A program made the position numbers and the translations under genes. The notes beneath the pieces were generated by a model that had not been told where the DNA came from, did no database searches, and saw only the letters and a list, made by a program, of their open reading frames with translations. This document shows positions 15,849-21,883 of a stretch of DNA of 21,883 nucleotides, piece by piece. Source of the DNA: CAZOIA01 sp964579675 (GTDB taxonomy: Bacteria; Planctomycetota; Phycisphaerae; UBA1845; PWPN01); NCBI GenBank assembly GCA_964579675.1, contig CAZOIA010000095.1, positions 1 through 21,883 of the forward strand, read 5' to 3'. Within the stretch, counting starts at the first letter, position 1. Each line of letters begins with the position of its first letter.

Positions 15849-15866
15849 CTGCAAAACCGATACCAG
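15849..15866 (-). promoter_or_regulatory. Sigma-54 (-24/-12) promoter candidate for flgB operon
   Basis: The minus strand reads CTGGTATCGGTTTTGCA. Against the consensus YTGGCACGRNNNTTGCW it keeps CTGG, the A at position 6, R at position 9, the full TTGC and the closing A, with the invariant GG and GC exactly 10 bases apart. Mismatches are confined to the CAC-G part of the -24 box. Transcription would start near 15839, leaving a leader of about 59 bases before flgB. The gene immediately upstream encodes a sigma-54 activator, which raises the likelihood. Confidence 0.6.
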
Positions 15867-16010
15867 TCGTCCCTCCCGCCCTGCGGGGTGAGAAAATGGG
15901 GAAACCGGGCCGGGAAGTGTGCATTCTTGCGCCGACCGCGCAATTCCTGCCGACCCCAATCAACCCGGCCTTCCGCGTCCTCGCGCATTCCCACTCCCCC
16001 ACGTTCGGAC

Positions 16011-16098
16011 CTTCTCACGTTCTCACCTTCTCACCTTCTCACCTTCCCACGTTCTCACTTTCTCACCTTCCCACGTTCTCACTTTCTCACCTTCCCGC
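16011..16098 (-). repeat. Tandem array of eleven 8-bp units (GTGAGAAN on the coding strand)
   Basis: On the plus strand the units read cttctcac, gttctcac, cttctcac, cttctcac, then the triplet cttcccac, gttctcac, tttctcac twice in succession, and a last cttcccgc. The units are contiguous, giving an 88-base block with a nested 24-base period in its last part. On the transcript strand most units contain TGA, so translation would stop in all three frames. It lies about 170-260 bases upstream of the predicted flgB start point, between the regulator gene and the promoter. Confidence 0.9.
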
Positions 16099-16122
16099 TT
16101 TGCTTCCCGCACGCAGGACAAT

Positions 16123-17502
16123 TCAACCGGCGATCTGCAGCGACCGCCTCGCCTCCGCCTCCTCCCGCCACTGCTTCAGCTTCAAGCCGAGCGTCCTCAC
16201 CCCAATCCCGAGGGCTGCTGCGGTCTTGGCCCGATGCCCGCCGCACTGCTTGAGGGTCTTCTCGATCAATTGCCTTTCCATGTCCTCCAGGACGTGCCCC
16301 GGGCGAAGTTGGCGCTCGAATCGTTCGGTTCGCTGGATGCTCCCCAGCCAGGGAGCGACAATCTCCGGGATCAGAATGCCATCCACCACCAGCACCGACG
16401 CCCGCTCGCAGAGGTTCTCGAGTTCGCGCACGTTGCCCGGCCAGTCATATTCTTCCAAGAGCCGCATCGCCGCTTGAGCGACACGCAGCGCGGGCCGGCC
16501 CGCCCGAGCCGCCGCCCGCAACAGAAAATGGCTCACCAGCAGCGGGATGTCCTCCCGACGTTCCCTGAGCGGCGGAACCACCACCGGCAACACGCTCAAG
16601 CGAAAATAGAGATCCTCCCGGAACCGCTTCCGCGCCACCCAATCCGTCAGGTTACGATTCGTCGTGGCAATCACCCGCACGTCCACGCTTCTGCTGATGC
16701 TGCTGCCCACTCGTTCGAACTGCTGTTCCTGCAAGACGCGTAACAGCTTGGCCTGAAGCGACAGCGGGATCTCGCTCACTTCGTCCAGCAGGAGCGTACC
16801 GCCGTCCGCCAGCTCGAAACGCCCCTTGCGAACCCGGTCCGCCCCCGTGAACGCACCTCGCTCGTGCCCGAACAGCTCACTCTCGAGCAGGTTCGCCGAC
16901 AGGGCAGCACAGTTCAGACACAGCATCGGGCGGTTCGCCCTGGGCGAGCTGCGATGCAACGCCCGAGCCACCATCTCTTTGCCCGTGCCCGATTCGCCCT
17001 GAACCAGCACCGTGTTGCTGCTCGGTGCGATCCGCGCCATCGTCTCCCGCACCACCCGCATCGCCGACGAGTCGCCGACCATCTCCCGCTCATCGCCGTC
17101 GGTGAGCGAGCGTTTCAGGGCCTCGTTCTCCGATCGCAGCAGCGCGTGCTGAACCGCGCGATCAACGAGCAGGGAGATCTGCTCCGCCTCGAACGGCTTG
17201 GTGATATAGTCGAATGCCCCGAGCTTCATCGCATCGACCGCCGACTCTACCGTCCCAAACGCCGTCATCACGATCACCGACGTGTCGCAACCGGCCGCCC
17301 GCAGCTCCCTGAGCAGCGTGACACCATCCATCCACGGCATCTTCAGGTCAGTGACGACACAATCGAACGAGCCCGCCTTGATCGTTTCCAGGGCCTCAAC
17401 CGGATCAGCGAACGTCGTCACGAGGTGGTCATCGCGAGTCAGCGTCTCGGCCACCGAATCGCGGAGCATCTCCTTGTCGTCCACCACACACACCCGGGCC
17501 AT
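16123..17502 (-). CDS. Sigma-54-dependent response regulator (FlrC/FleR/FlgR type)
   Basis: This is an NtrC-family activator, probably the master regulator of the flagellar operon. In the 459-residue product the receiver domain (1-120) has acidic pocket D8/D9, phospho-acceptor D52 (VVTDLKMPWMDG), T80 (VIVMTAFG) and K102 (ITKPF). The AAA+ domain has Walker A GESGTGKE (169-176), the sigma-54 contact loop GAFTGA (216-221), Walker B LLLDE (237-241), then FREDLYFRLSVLPVVVPPLR and YDWPGNVRELENL. A Fis-type helix-turn-helix closes the protein (GGHRAKTAAALGIGVRTLGL, KLKQWR). All catalytic residues are intact. AGGAGGT lies 7 bases upstream of the ATG, and the partner kinase gene ends 38 bases earlier. 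NtrC or AtoC is the alternative by family alone; context favours flagellar control. Confidence 0.93.
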   Translation of the reverse strand: MARVCVVDDKEMLRDSVAETLTRDDHLVTTFADPVEALETIKAGSFDCVVTDLKMPWMDGVTLLRELRAAGCDTSVIVMTAFGTVESAVDAMKLGAFDYITKPFEAEQISLLVDRAVQHALLRSENEALKRSLTDGDEREMVGDSSAMRVVRETMARIAPSSNTVLVQGESGTGKEMVARALHRSSPRANRPMLCLNCAALSANLLESELFGHERGAFTGADRVRKGRFELADGGTLLLDEVSEIPLSLQAKLLRVLQEQQFERVGSSISRSVDVRVIATTNRNLTDWVARKRFREDLYFRLSVLPVVVPPLRERREDIPLLVSHFLLRAAARAGRPALRVAQAAMRLLEEYDWPGNVRELENLCERASVLVVDGILIPEIVAPWLGSIQRTERFERQLRPGHVLEDMERQLIEKTLKQCGGHRAKTAAALGIGVRTLGLKLKQWREEAEARRSLQIAG

Positions 17503-17540
17503 CGGGAAACCTCCTCGATATCACTTGCAGCTCTCGGCTT

Positions 17541-18449
17541 TCAGGTTTCGCAAGCCGGCCCGTACCCCGAGCCGGTTTCATATCCGGGCGGAGAACCGCC
17601 GGGTTCACGAGGCAGACCGAGCGAGAAGCAAGCCCCACCCCCTTCACGGTTAGCCGCCCTGACACTGCCGCCCAGAGTCTCGGCAATCTGGTGCACGATC
17701 GCCAGACCGAGACCGGTTCCGTCGTCCTTCGTCGTGAAGAACGGATTGAAGATCCGATCCATCTGCTCGGGCGGTATGCCCGGTCCCTCGTCCTGAACCC
17801 TGATGGACACCCAATCGTCCGAGTCGCGAACTACTTCGATCAACACCCGGCGCTGCTGGCAGGAACTGCCGGCCGAGGCGGCCGCCTCAACCGCGTTCAT
17901 CAACAGGTTCAGCAGCGCCCGCTGGAGCAAGGCCCCATCAGTTTCCAACTCGATTCCGCCAGGAGCACTCGAGACCTCAACCGTTACTCCGGCTTGCCCG
18001 ATCGTTGTCGACGCCAGCTCGACGGTCTCGCGCACGAGGGTATCCAGGCGAACGCTGGCCGGGTTCGGCGCGGACGGTCGGCCGAATTCCAAGATGTCGG
18101 CCACGATGGCGTCCAGCCGGCTGACGCACTTGGTGATCTTCCCCACCAGACGCAGCTCGCCCGGGCGCTCCCTCAGGTCCCGCCCCAACAACGACGCGAA
18201 CAACTGGATACCGCCCAGCGGATTGCGGATCTCGTGAGCGACCCCCGCCGCCATTTCACCCAGGGCCGCCAATCGCTCCCGCCGGCGCAACTCCTCGTTC
18301 TTCCGCTCAAGCTCCTCCCGCAGCCGGCGAACCTCACAGCCAAGCTGCTCGTGCGACCGTTTAAGCTGCTCCGTCACCTCGTTGTACGAGTTGACGATCC
18401 CGCCCAACTCACGCTCGCGCTCGGTAAGCCCACCTGCCAGAATGCTCAT
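17541..18449 (-). CDS. Soluble histidine kinase (FlrB/FleS/FlgS type)
   Basis: This is the predicted sensor kinase for the downstream regulator. The 302-residue product has no signal peptide or membrane helix. Residues about 8-65 form a charged coiled coil (LTERERELGGIVNSYNEVTE; RRLREELERKNEELRRRERL). The H-box AAGVAHEIRNPLGG has phospho-acceptor H72 and is of the NtrB/AtoS class; no PAS domain fits in the space. The ATPase motifs are N-box NLLMNAVEAA (181-190), G1 DEGPGI (220-225), F IFNPFFTTKDDGTGLGL and G2 GTGLGL (244-249), all intact. A short Gly/Pro tail follows. The ATG at 18449 overlaps the stop of the FlgN-like gene by 4 bases (ATGA); a GTG ten codons earlier is possible. The cytoplasmic design points to an internal signal. 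Confidence 0.92.
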   Translation of the reverse strand: MSILAGGLTERERELGGIVNSYNEVTEQLKRSHEQLGCEVRRLREELERKNEELRRRERLAALGEMAAGVAHEIRNPLGGIQLFASLLGRDLRERPGELRLVGKITKCVSRLDAIVADILEFGRPSAPNPASVRLDTLVRETVELASTTIGQAGVTVEVSSAPGGIELETDGALLQRALLNLLMNAVEAAASAGSSCQQRRVLIEVVRDSDDWVSIRVQDEGPGIPPEQMDRIFNPFFTTKDDGTGLGLAIVHQIAETLGGSVRAANREGGGACFSLGLPREPGGSPPGYETGSGYGPACET

Positions 18450-18925
18450 TCGTCCGTCCAATCCACTCGCGATTGACACGTGCTCTCCATTGCGGCATAG
18501 GCCGCCCCTGCCTCCTTGTCCCTCTTCAATCCCGCCAGCGCCGTGGCCGTGGAAGTCTTGCGGGCCGCCAGCAATTGCACGTCGCCCTCATCCTTGGCCA
18601 GAATTCCTGACAGGAGCCCGTTCACCTCGCACACCAGCTCGTCCACCACCCGGGCGTCTGCCTCCCCCAGCCGCGGCCGAATCTCCTGCCAGCTCCGTTG
18701 ATGCGGCCGCAATTGATCCGCCAGCATCACCAGGCGATCGACGATCTTCTGACGCTGACCGAGAACCGCCAGCAGACGCTCGGTATCACCACCGGCAATC
18801 AACGACCGCTGGTACTCCGCCAGACCCGAGAGCCGCCCGTAGAAATCACGTTGCTCCGTCAGTACGGAGATCAACTCGCCCGCGTCGTAAGTACCCTGCT
18901 CTCGGGAATCCTCGACGTTGCTCAT
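18446..18925 (-). CDS. FlgN-like flagellar export chaperone
   Basis: The 159-residue product is all-helical and polar, with no membrane segment. It shows the FlgN pattern of an N-terminal helix with 'L...L..Q...Y..L..LA..QR.LI..GD...LL..L..RQ..': LISVLTEQRDFYGRLSGLAE, YQRSLIAGGDTERLLAVLGQ, RQKIVDRLVMLADQL. A second long helix and a Lys/Ala-rich third helix follow. FlgN binds the hook-filament junction proteins FlgK and FlgL before export, and neither gene is in the window. The upstream ribosome site is weak (GAAAGATGAG). Its stop overlaps the kinase start, so the chaperone and kinase are translationally coupled. Sequence identity in this family is low; assignment rests on helical pattern, length and context. 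Confidence 0.68.
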   Translation of the reverse strand: MSNVEDSREQGTYDAGELISVLTEQRDFYGRLSGLAEYQRSLIAGGDTERLLAVLGQRQKIVDRLVMLADQLRPHQRSWQEIRPRLGEADARVVDELVCEVNGLLSGILAKDEGDVQLLAARKTSTATALAGLKRDKEAGAAYAAMESTCQSRVDWTDE

Positions 18926-19003
18926 ATCATGTACTCATCTTTCCCGGCGGTCCCCGGCTCGCTATGCTTCAAGCCGCCGCCGTTCTCACACCAACGTCTC
19001 GCG

Positions 19004-21442
19004 TCAGCCGGGCGCCGTCATCCCCGCCACGGCAAGGGTCGGCGTCCGCTCCAGCCACGACAGGTAATGCTCCCAGTACGCGTGATCCTCATCCGGCGCG
19101 TAATGCACGAACGCCTCGCCCGGAATACCCTTCAGCGCCCACTTCGCACGTTGCAGCGTCATCCGGGCCTTGTCCGCATTGCCCATTCGAAGATGGCAGT
19201 TGATCATCTGGACGTACGCGCTCATGGCCACCGGGTCGTTCTGATAGAACCATGCCGCCCGGTCATAAAGCTCCAGCGCCTCGGCGTAGCAGCCCAGATC
19301 AGACGACGCCGAGACCCGAGACAGATCGTACACCACGTCGGCACGGTAAAGGTGGCTCAGCTTCATGTAGAGCTGATCCAACTCGGAGCGCTGATCCGCT
19401 CCCGCCGGCGCCGACGGCGGACGGGACCGGCAACGGTCGATCACCTCGCCGTACGACTCCCGGGCCCGCCTCAACCGCTCCTGATGCGTCGCCCGCAGGT
19501 GATCCTTGTAAGCGACGTTCTTGCTGTCGCGCAAGTCCACACGAATCCGGACGGCGCTTCGTCGGTACGCCTCGGCCAGCATGAAAGTGGCACGATTCGC
19601 ACGGGAATCGTCGCCGTAGCGTTCGAGGACCTCTTCATAACGAGCGATCGCTTTCTCATACTCCCCGGACCCGGAGTAGAGGTCACCCAGGCGGAAAAGA
19701 GCCTCCTTGTAGTCCCGTGCCGCCGGCGTGACCGAGCGGAGCGACTCGTCGGGCCGGTGAGAGACAAGCCGGAGCAGAGTCTTCTCCGCCTTCTCGACTT
19801 CGCCGACCTCGATGAAGCAGTCGGCCAGCGGCACCAGCGACGCCACCGCCGAAAACGTTCCCGGAAACTGGACCAGGTTCTGCTGATACCTGGCGATCGC
19901 TTTGTCGAACTCGCCCAGCGCCTGGTAGGTCTGCCCGAGCCGATGCAGCGCCTTGGGCACGCGATTGCCCGTGGGACGCTCGCGGATGAACTTCTCGAGC
20001 ACCTCGGCGACCCGGGCCCGGTCGCCGCCCTCGTCGAAGGCGTCCGCGGCACGCCATGTCGCCTCCGAAGACCTCTCACCATCGAGCGAGACCAGTTTCG
20101 CCAGGCGAAGGTAGTGCCGACCCGATTCCAGCAGATACGCCCTGGCCTGAAGTCCAGCCCCCTCCGGAGCCTCGGCCAGAGACGCCCGCGCCGAAGCCGC
20201 TTTGCCCAAGGCAAACGCCAGGTCCGCCAACCGCTCCGAATACACCGCCTGCTTCTCCCAGTCCGCCGGCGGGACCAGCTTGGCCGCGATCCGCAGGTAG
20301 GCCATCGCCACCTCCAGGCGACCCGACGCCAGTAATTCCTGGTATCGGCCCGTCGTCGATTCCCGGACCCCGCTCAAGTCCACCAGAGCCCCGTACGGGT
20401 CGTCCGTGGTCAGGCGAATCACCTTGGTGTAGGCCTCAACTGACTCGTCGAACCGCTCCAAACCGGCCAACGCTTCCGCTCGCCCCAGCAACGACGCCGT
20501 CCGGTAGGGGCCGGCCGGAGTCTTATCCAGCACGTCGTCATAAAAGGAAAGGGCGAATTCCGGCGACTCCTGGATCTGCAGGATCCGGCCCAACAGCCAA
20601 CCCGAACAGGCGTACAGCGGGTCCGCCTCGCTCAACCGATCCCTCAACGCCCGAAGCAGCCGTTCCGAATCATCACGCCGTCCGGCATGGAACCACGCCA
20701 GCGCCTGGAGGTAGTCATACCGCCCCCGGAATGCCGAATCCTCGAACACCCCCGCATGCAGCGAGAGAAACCGCTCCGCCTCCTTGTGCTCCCCCTGCCG
20801 CCCGAACAGGTCAACCGCCTGCTCAGCCGCCCAGTACCGAAGCTCATCACTGACGCCCGGCTCGGTCAGGAAGGCTTCGTATGAGGTGTGGAATTCCCCG
20901 GCCGGCGCCCCGCCCGTGCTCTGCCGGATCTCCAGGATCCGCTTGCGAATCTCCCACGCCCCCTCAAGGCCCTTGGCCACTGCCTCCTGATACTCGGCCA
21001 ACGCCTCGGTCGGCCTCCGCAGCCATTCCAACGCCATCGCCTGCATGCGATGCGTCTCGGCATCGTGTGATTCACCTTCCGCCAACCCGGCGTTGCTGTG
21101 CTCCAGGATCGCCCGCGCGTTGCCGGCTCCGTGCACGGCGTTTCCCAACTCATGCTCGAAGATGATCCGAGCCATCAGGCGATGAAGCTGGCGGCGCTCC
21201 TCCGGCAAACGCGCGGGCGCCTCCAGCAACATCGTTGTGTACTCGCTCGCCTCGGGGTAGAAGCCCGCGTCCGCCAGTCCGACCGCGTTATTGAGGAGTT
21301 CTTCAAAGGTCGGGGGCGCGGGGCGCGCCCGCATCCGCCAGATGCCGACCAGCAGCATCACCACCGAGAACACTACCAGCGGAACCTGCCAGTGGCCCGA
21401 GATCTGTTTCGACAGACTTTGCGTCGGTGACGGGTCGCTCAT
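19004..21442 (-). CDS. Large membrane-anchored TPR protein, function unknown
   Basis: The 812-residue product has one N-terminal membrane helix (about 19-37, PLVVFSVVMLLVGIW) and then tetratricopeptide-type helical repeats to the end. The clearest are ALHRLGQTYQALGEFDKAIA, ALFRLGDLYSGSGEYEKAIA with RYEEVLERYGDD, LLGRAEALAGLERFDESVEA and QMINCHLRMGNADKARMTLQ. Positive residues follow the helix (RMRAR), so topology is uncertain. No enzyme motif is visible. The ATG at 21442 has GAAGG 6 bases upstream; ATG 21499 is an alternative and would add 19 residues. It lies 78 bases ahead of the FlgN-like gene in the same direction and may share its transcript. It could be a scaffold for cell-envelope or flagellar placement, or an unrelated TPR protein; I do not recognise a named family. 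Confidence 0.85.
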   Translation of the reverse strand: MSDPSPTQSLSKQISGHWQVPLVVFSVVMLLVGIWRMRARPAPPTFEELLNNAVGLADAGFYPEASEYTTMLLEAPARLPEERRQLHRLMARIIFEHELGNAVHGAGNARAILEHSNAGLAEGESHDAETHRMQAMALEWLRRPTEALAEYQEAVAKGLEGAWEIRKRILEIRQSTGGAPAGEFHTSYEAFLTEPGVSDELRYWAAEQAVDLFGRQGEHKEAERFLSLHAGVFEDSAFRGRYDYLQALAWFHAGRRDDSERLLRALRDRLSEADPLYACSGWLLGRILQIQESPEFALSFYDDVLDKTPAGPYRTASLLGRAEALAGLERFDESVEAYTKVIRLTTDDPYGALVDLSGVRESTTGRYQELLASGRLEVAMAYLRIAAKLVPPADWEKQAVYSERLADLAFALGKAASARASLAEAPEGAGLQARAYLLESGRHYLRLAKLVSLDGERSSEATWRAADAFDEGGDRARVAEVLEKFIRERPTGNRVPKALHRLGQTYQALGEFDKAIARYQQNLVQFPGTFSAVASLVPLADCFIEVGEVEKAEKTLLRLVSHRPDESLRSVTPAARDYKEALFRLGDLYSGSGEYEKAIARYEEVLERYGDDSRANRATFMLAEAYRRSAVRIRVDLRDSKNVAYKDHLRATHQERLRRARESYGEVIDRCRSRPPSAPAGADQRSELDQLYMKLSHLYRADVVYDLSRVSASSDLGCYAEALELYDRAAWFYQNDPVAMSAYVQMINCHLRMGNADKARMTLQRAKWALKGIPGEAFVHYAPDEDHAYWEHYLSWLERTPTLAVAGMTAPG

Positions 21443-21664
21443 CCTGAGCCTTCGCTCCGACAGGGGTCTTCCTGACCGCCTGGTCATCCTCGCCGCCATC
21501 GAACCTTTCCGGCGGCTCGAAGGCAGGTCCTCTCTCTGTCGGCAATTAGTCCCCTTCAGGATGAGTGCGACAGACCGCCGCGGCCTAGTCTTGTTGAGGA
21601 TGATCAGGCCACGAACGCCTGAATGGAAACGGCACTATCAGCACCAGGGCCCGACCCGACACCG

Positions 21665-21692
21665 GGTTACAATGTTGGCAGAGGCTGTAACC
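21665..21692. promoter_or_regulatory. Inverted repeat GGTTACA-N14-TGTAACC (possible operator)
   Basis: Two exact 7-base arms lie with centres 21 bases apart, two helical turns, as expected for a dimeric regulator binding one face of the DNA. It sits about 225 bases upstream of the TPR gene and directly before a possible divergent ORF. No known operator is recognised. Confidence 0.35.
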
Positions 21693-21696
21693 GCCA

Positions 21697-21883
21697 ATGT
21701 CCGATAAGTCGAACCACGAGGCGCGCGCAAGGATTTCCATCGAGCTAATGCAACAACTTCTCTGCTTTTGTCGCTCTGCAATTCCCGACGTGTTCAACGG
21801 GTGCGTGACAGTTCCGGCGGGGACCTTCAGGCGGAGAAGGGGACGGCACCTCGCTTTTCCGAACCCCGACCGTCAGGGAGGGG
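21697..21883 (+). CDS. Possible 5' end of a divergent gene (runs off the edge)
   Basis: A plus-strand frame opens with ATG at 21697 and stays open to the end of the window (62 codons). It begins MSDKSNHEARARISIELMQQ, continues LLCFCRSAIPDVFNGCVTVP, and ends in a basic stretch (TFRRRRGRHLAFPNPDRQ). No family is recognised. GAGG lies 12 bases upstream, which is weak. In this GC-rich DNA a frame of this length can be chance; it is recorded because it is the only frame that could account for the right edge. Confidence 0.2.
   Translation, partial: MSDKSNHEARARISIELMQQLLCFCRSAIPDVFNGCVTVPAGTFRRRRGRHLAFPNPDRQGG

Larger units (their letters stand above)
15781..16122 (-). promoter_or_regulatory. 342-base noncoding control region in front of flgB
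   Basis: This is the only sizeable gap inside the cluster. Reading toward flgB it holds a tandem octamer array (16098-16011), about 110 bases of unique GC-rich sequence, a sigma-54 promoter match (15866-15849) and the flgB ribosome site. Frames that stay open here on either strand have no family resemblance and no ribosome sites. The layout (enhancer-like array, spacer, -24/-12 box) is what a sigma-54 promoter region looks like; the function is inferred. Confidence 0.6.
21500..21883. promoter_or_regulatory. 384-base region upstream of the TPR gene; no confident gene
   Basis: No minus-strand frame here looks coding (a 70-codon frame at 21797-21585 is rich in Cys, Ser and Trp and lacks a ribosome site). 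The region should hold the promoter of the TPR-flgN-kinase-regulator operon, but no convincing -35/-10 pair is seen. A weak sigma-54-like match (CTGGTGCTGATAGTGCC, about 21632-21648, minus strand) keeps GG and GC 10 bases apart but has a poor -12 box. Confidence 0.35.

Noticed and set aside
15781..16002. In-frame upstream extension of flgB (to 219 residues)
   Set aside because: A strong ribosome site precedes ATG 15780, the extension has no FlgB resemblance, and it would run through the sigma-54 promoter match.
16011..16098. CRISPR array
   Set aside because: Units are 8 bases, contiguous and without spacers, and there are no cas genes; it is a simple tandem repeat.
15896..16477. Plus-strand frames through the octamer array giving 8-residue repeats (SHLPTFSL-like)
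   Set aside because: The periodic peptides result from an 8-base repeat that contains no plus-strand stop; the frames run on into the antisense of the regulator gene.
18971..18991. GG-N10-GC match and a GTGAGAAC octamer upstream of the flgN-like gene
   Set aside because: The -12 half is CGGC rather than TTGC, and a single 8-mer hit is expected by chance in a window of this size.
18698..20335. 545-codon plus-strand open frame opposite the flgN-like and TPR genes
   Set aside because: Shadow of the minus-strand genes; no motif or start signal.
1..21883. tRNA, rRNA, insertion sequences or prophage genes
   Set aside because: None seen; the window is almost fully occupied by co-directional flagellar and regulatory genes, with no transposase motifs or terminal repeats.

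Overview
The window is one long run of flagellar genes, all read from the minus strand, in a GC-rich Gram-negative genome. The gene order from flgB onward (flgB-flgC-fliE-fliF-fliG-fliH-fliI-fliJ-motE/ylxF-fliK-flgD-flgE-flbD-motA-motB-fliL-fliN-fliO-fliP) is the 'fla' supercluster arrangement known from Firmicutes, Spirochaetes and Thermotogae. The gene content (soluble NtrB-like kinase, NtrC-like regulator, FlgN-like protein and a large TPR protein at the head) and the composition fit Planctomycetota best. That assignment is inference; no rRNA or other phylogenetic marker is present.

Layout in transcription order (right to left). 21883-21500: no confident gene; a 7-bp inverted repeat and a possible divergent ORF running off the edge. 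21442-19004: membrane-anchored TPR protein. 18925-18446: FlgN-like export chaperone. 18449-17541: soluble histidine kinase. 17502-16123: sigma-54-dependent response regulator of the FlrC/FleR/FlgR type. 16122-15781: noncoding block with eleven tandem 8-bp units and a good sigma-54 -24/-12 promoter match pointing at flgB. 15780-14480: rod and adaptor genes flgB, flgC, fliE. 14459-9055: MS ring, switch and export ATPase complex (fliF, fliG, fliH, fliI, fliJ). 9058-6406: motE/ylxF-like gene, hook-length ruler fliK and hook cap flgD. 6375-4393: hook flgE and flbD/swrD. 4255-2074: stator motA, motB and fliL. 1991-1: fliN, fliO and the 5' part of fliP, cut by the window edge.

Working model. The FlgN-like protein, the kinase and the regulator form a small operon. 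The regulator probably drives RNA polymerase-sigma54 at the promoter in front of flgB, switching on the rod-hook-basal body-stator operon. The kinase has no membrane segment and its start overlaps the flgN-like stop by 4 bases, so it could read an internal assembly or export state, like FlgS of epsilonproteobacteria. Two departures from textbook content stand out. No fliM lies in its usual place between fliL and fliN, while FliN carries a FliM/FliY-like N-terminal peptide. MotB has Ser in place of the Asp that normally helps bind peptidoglycan.
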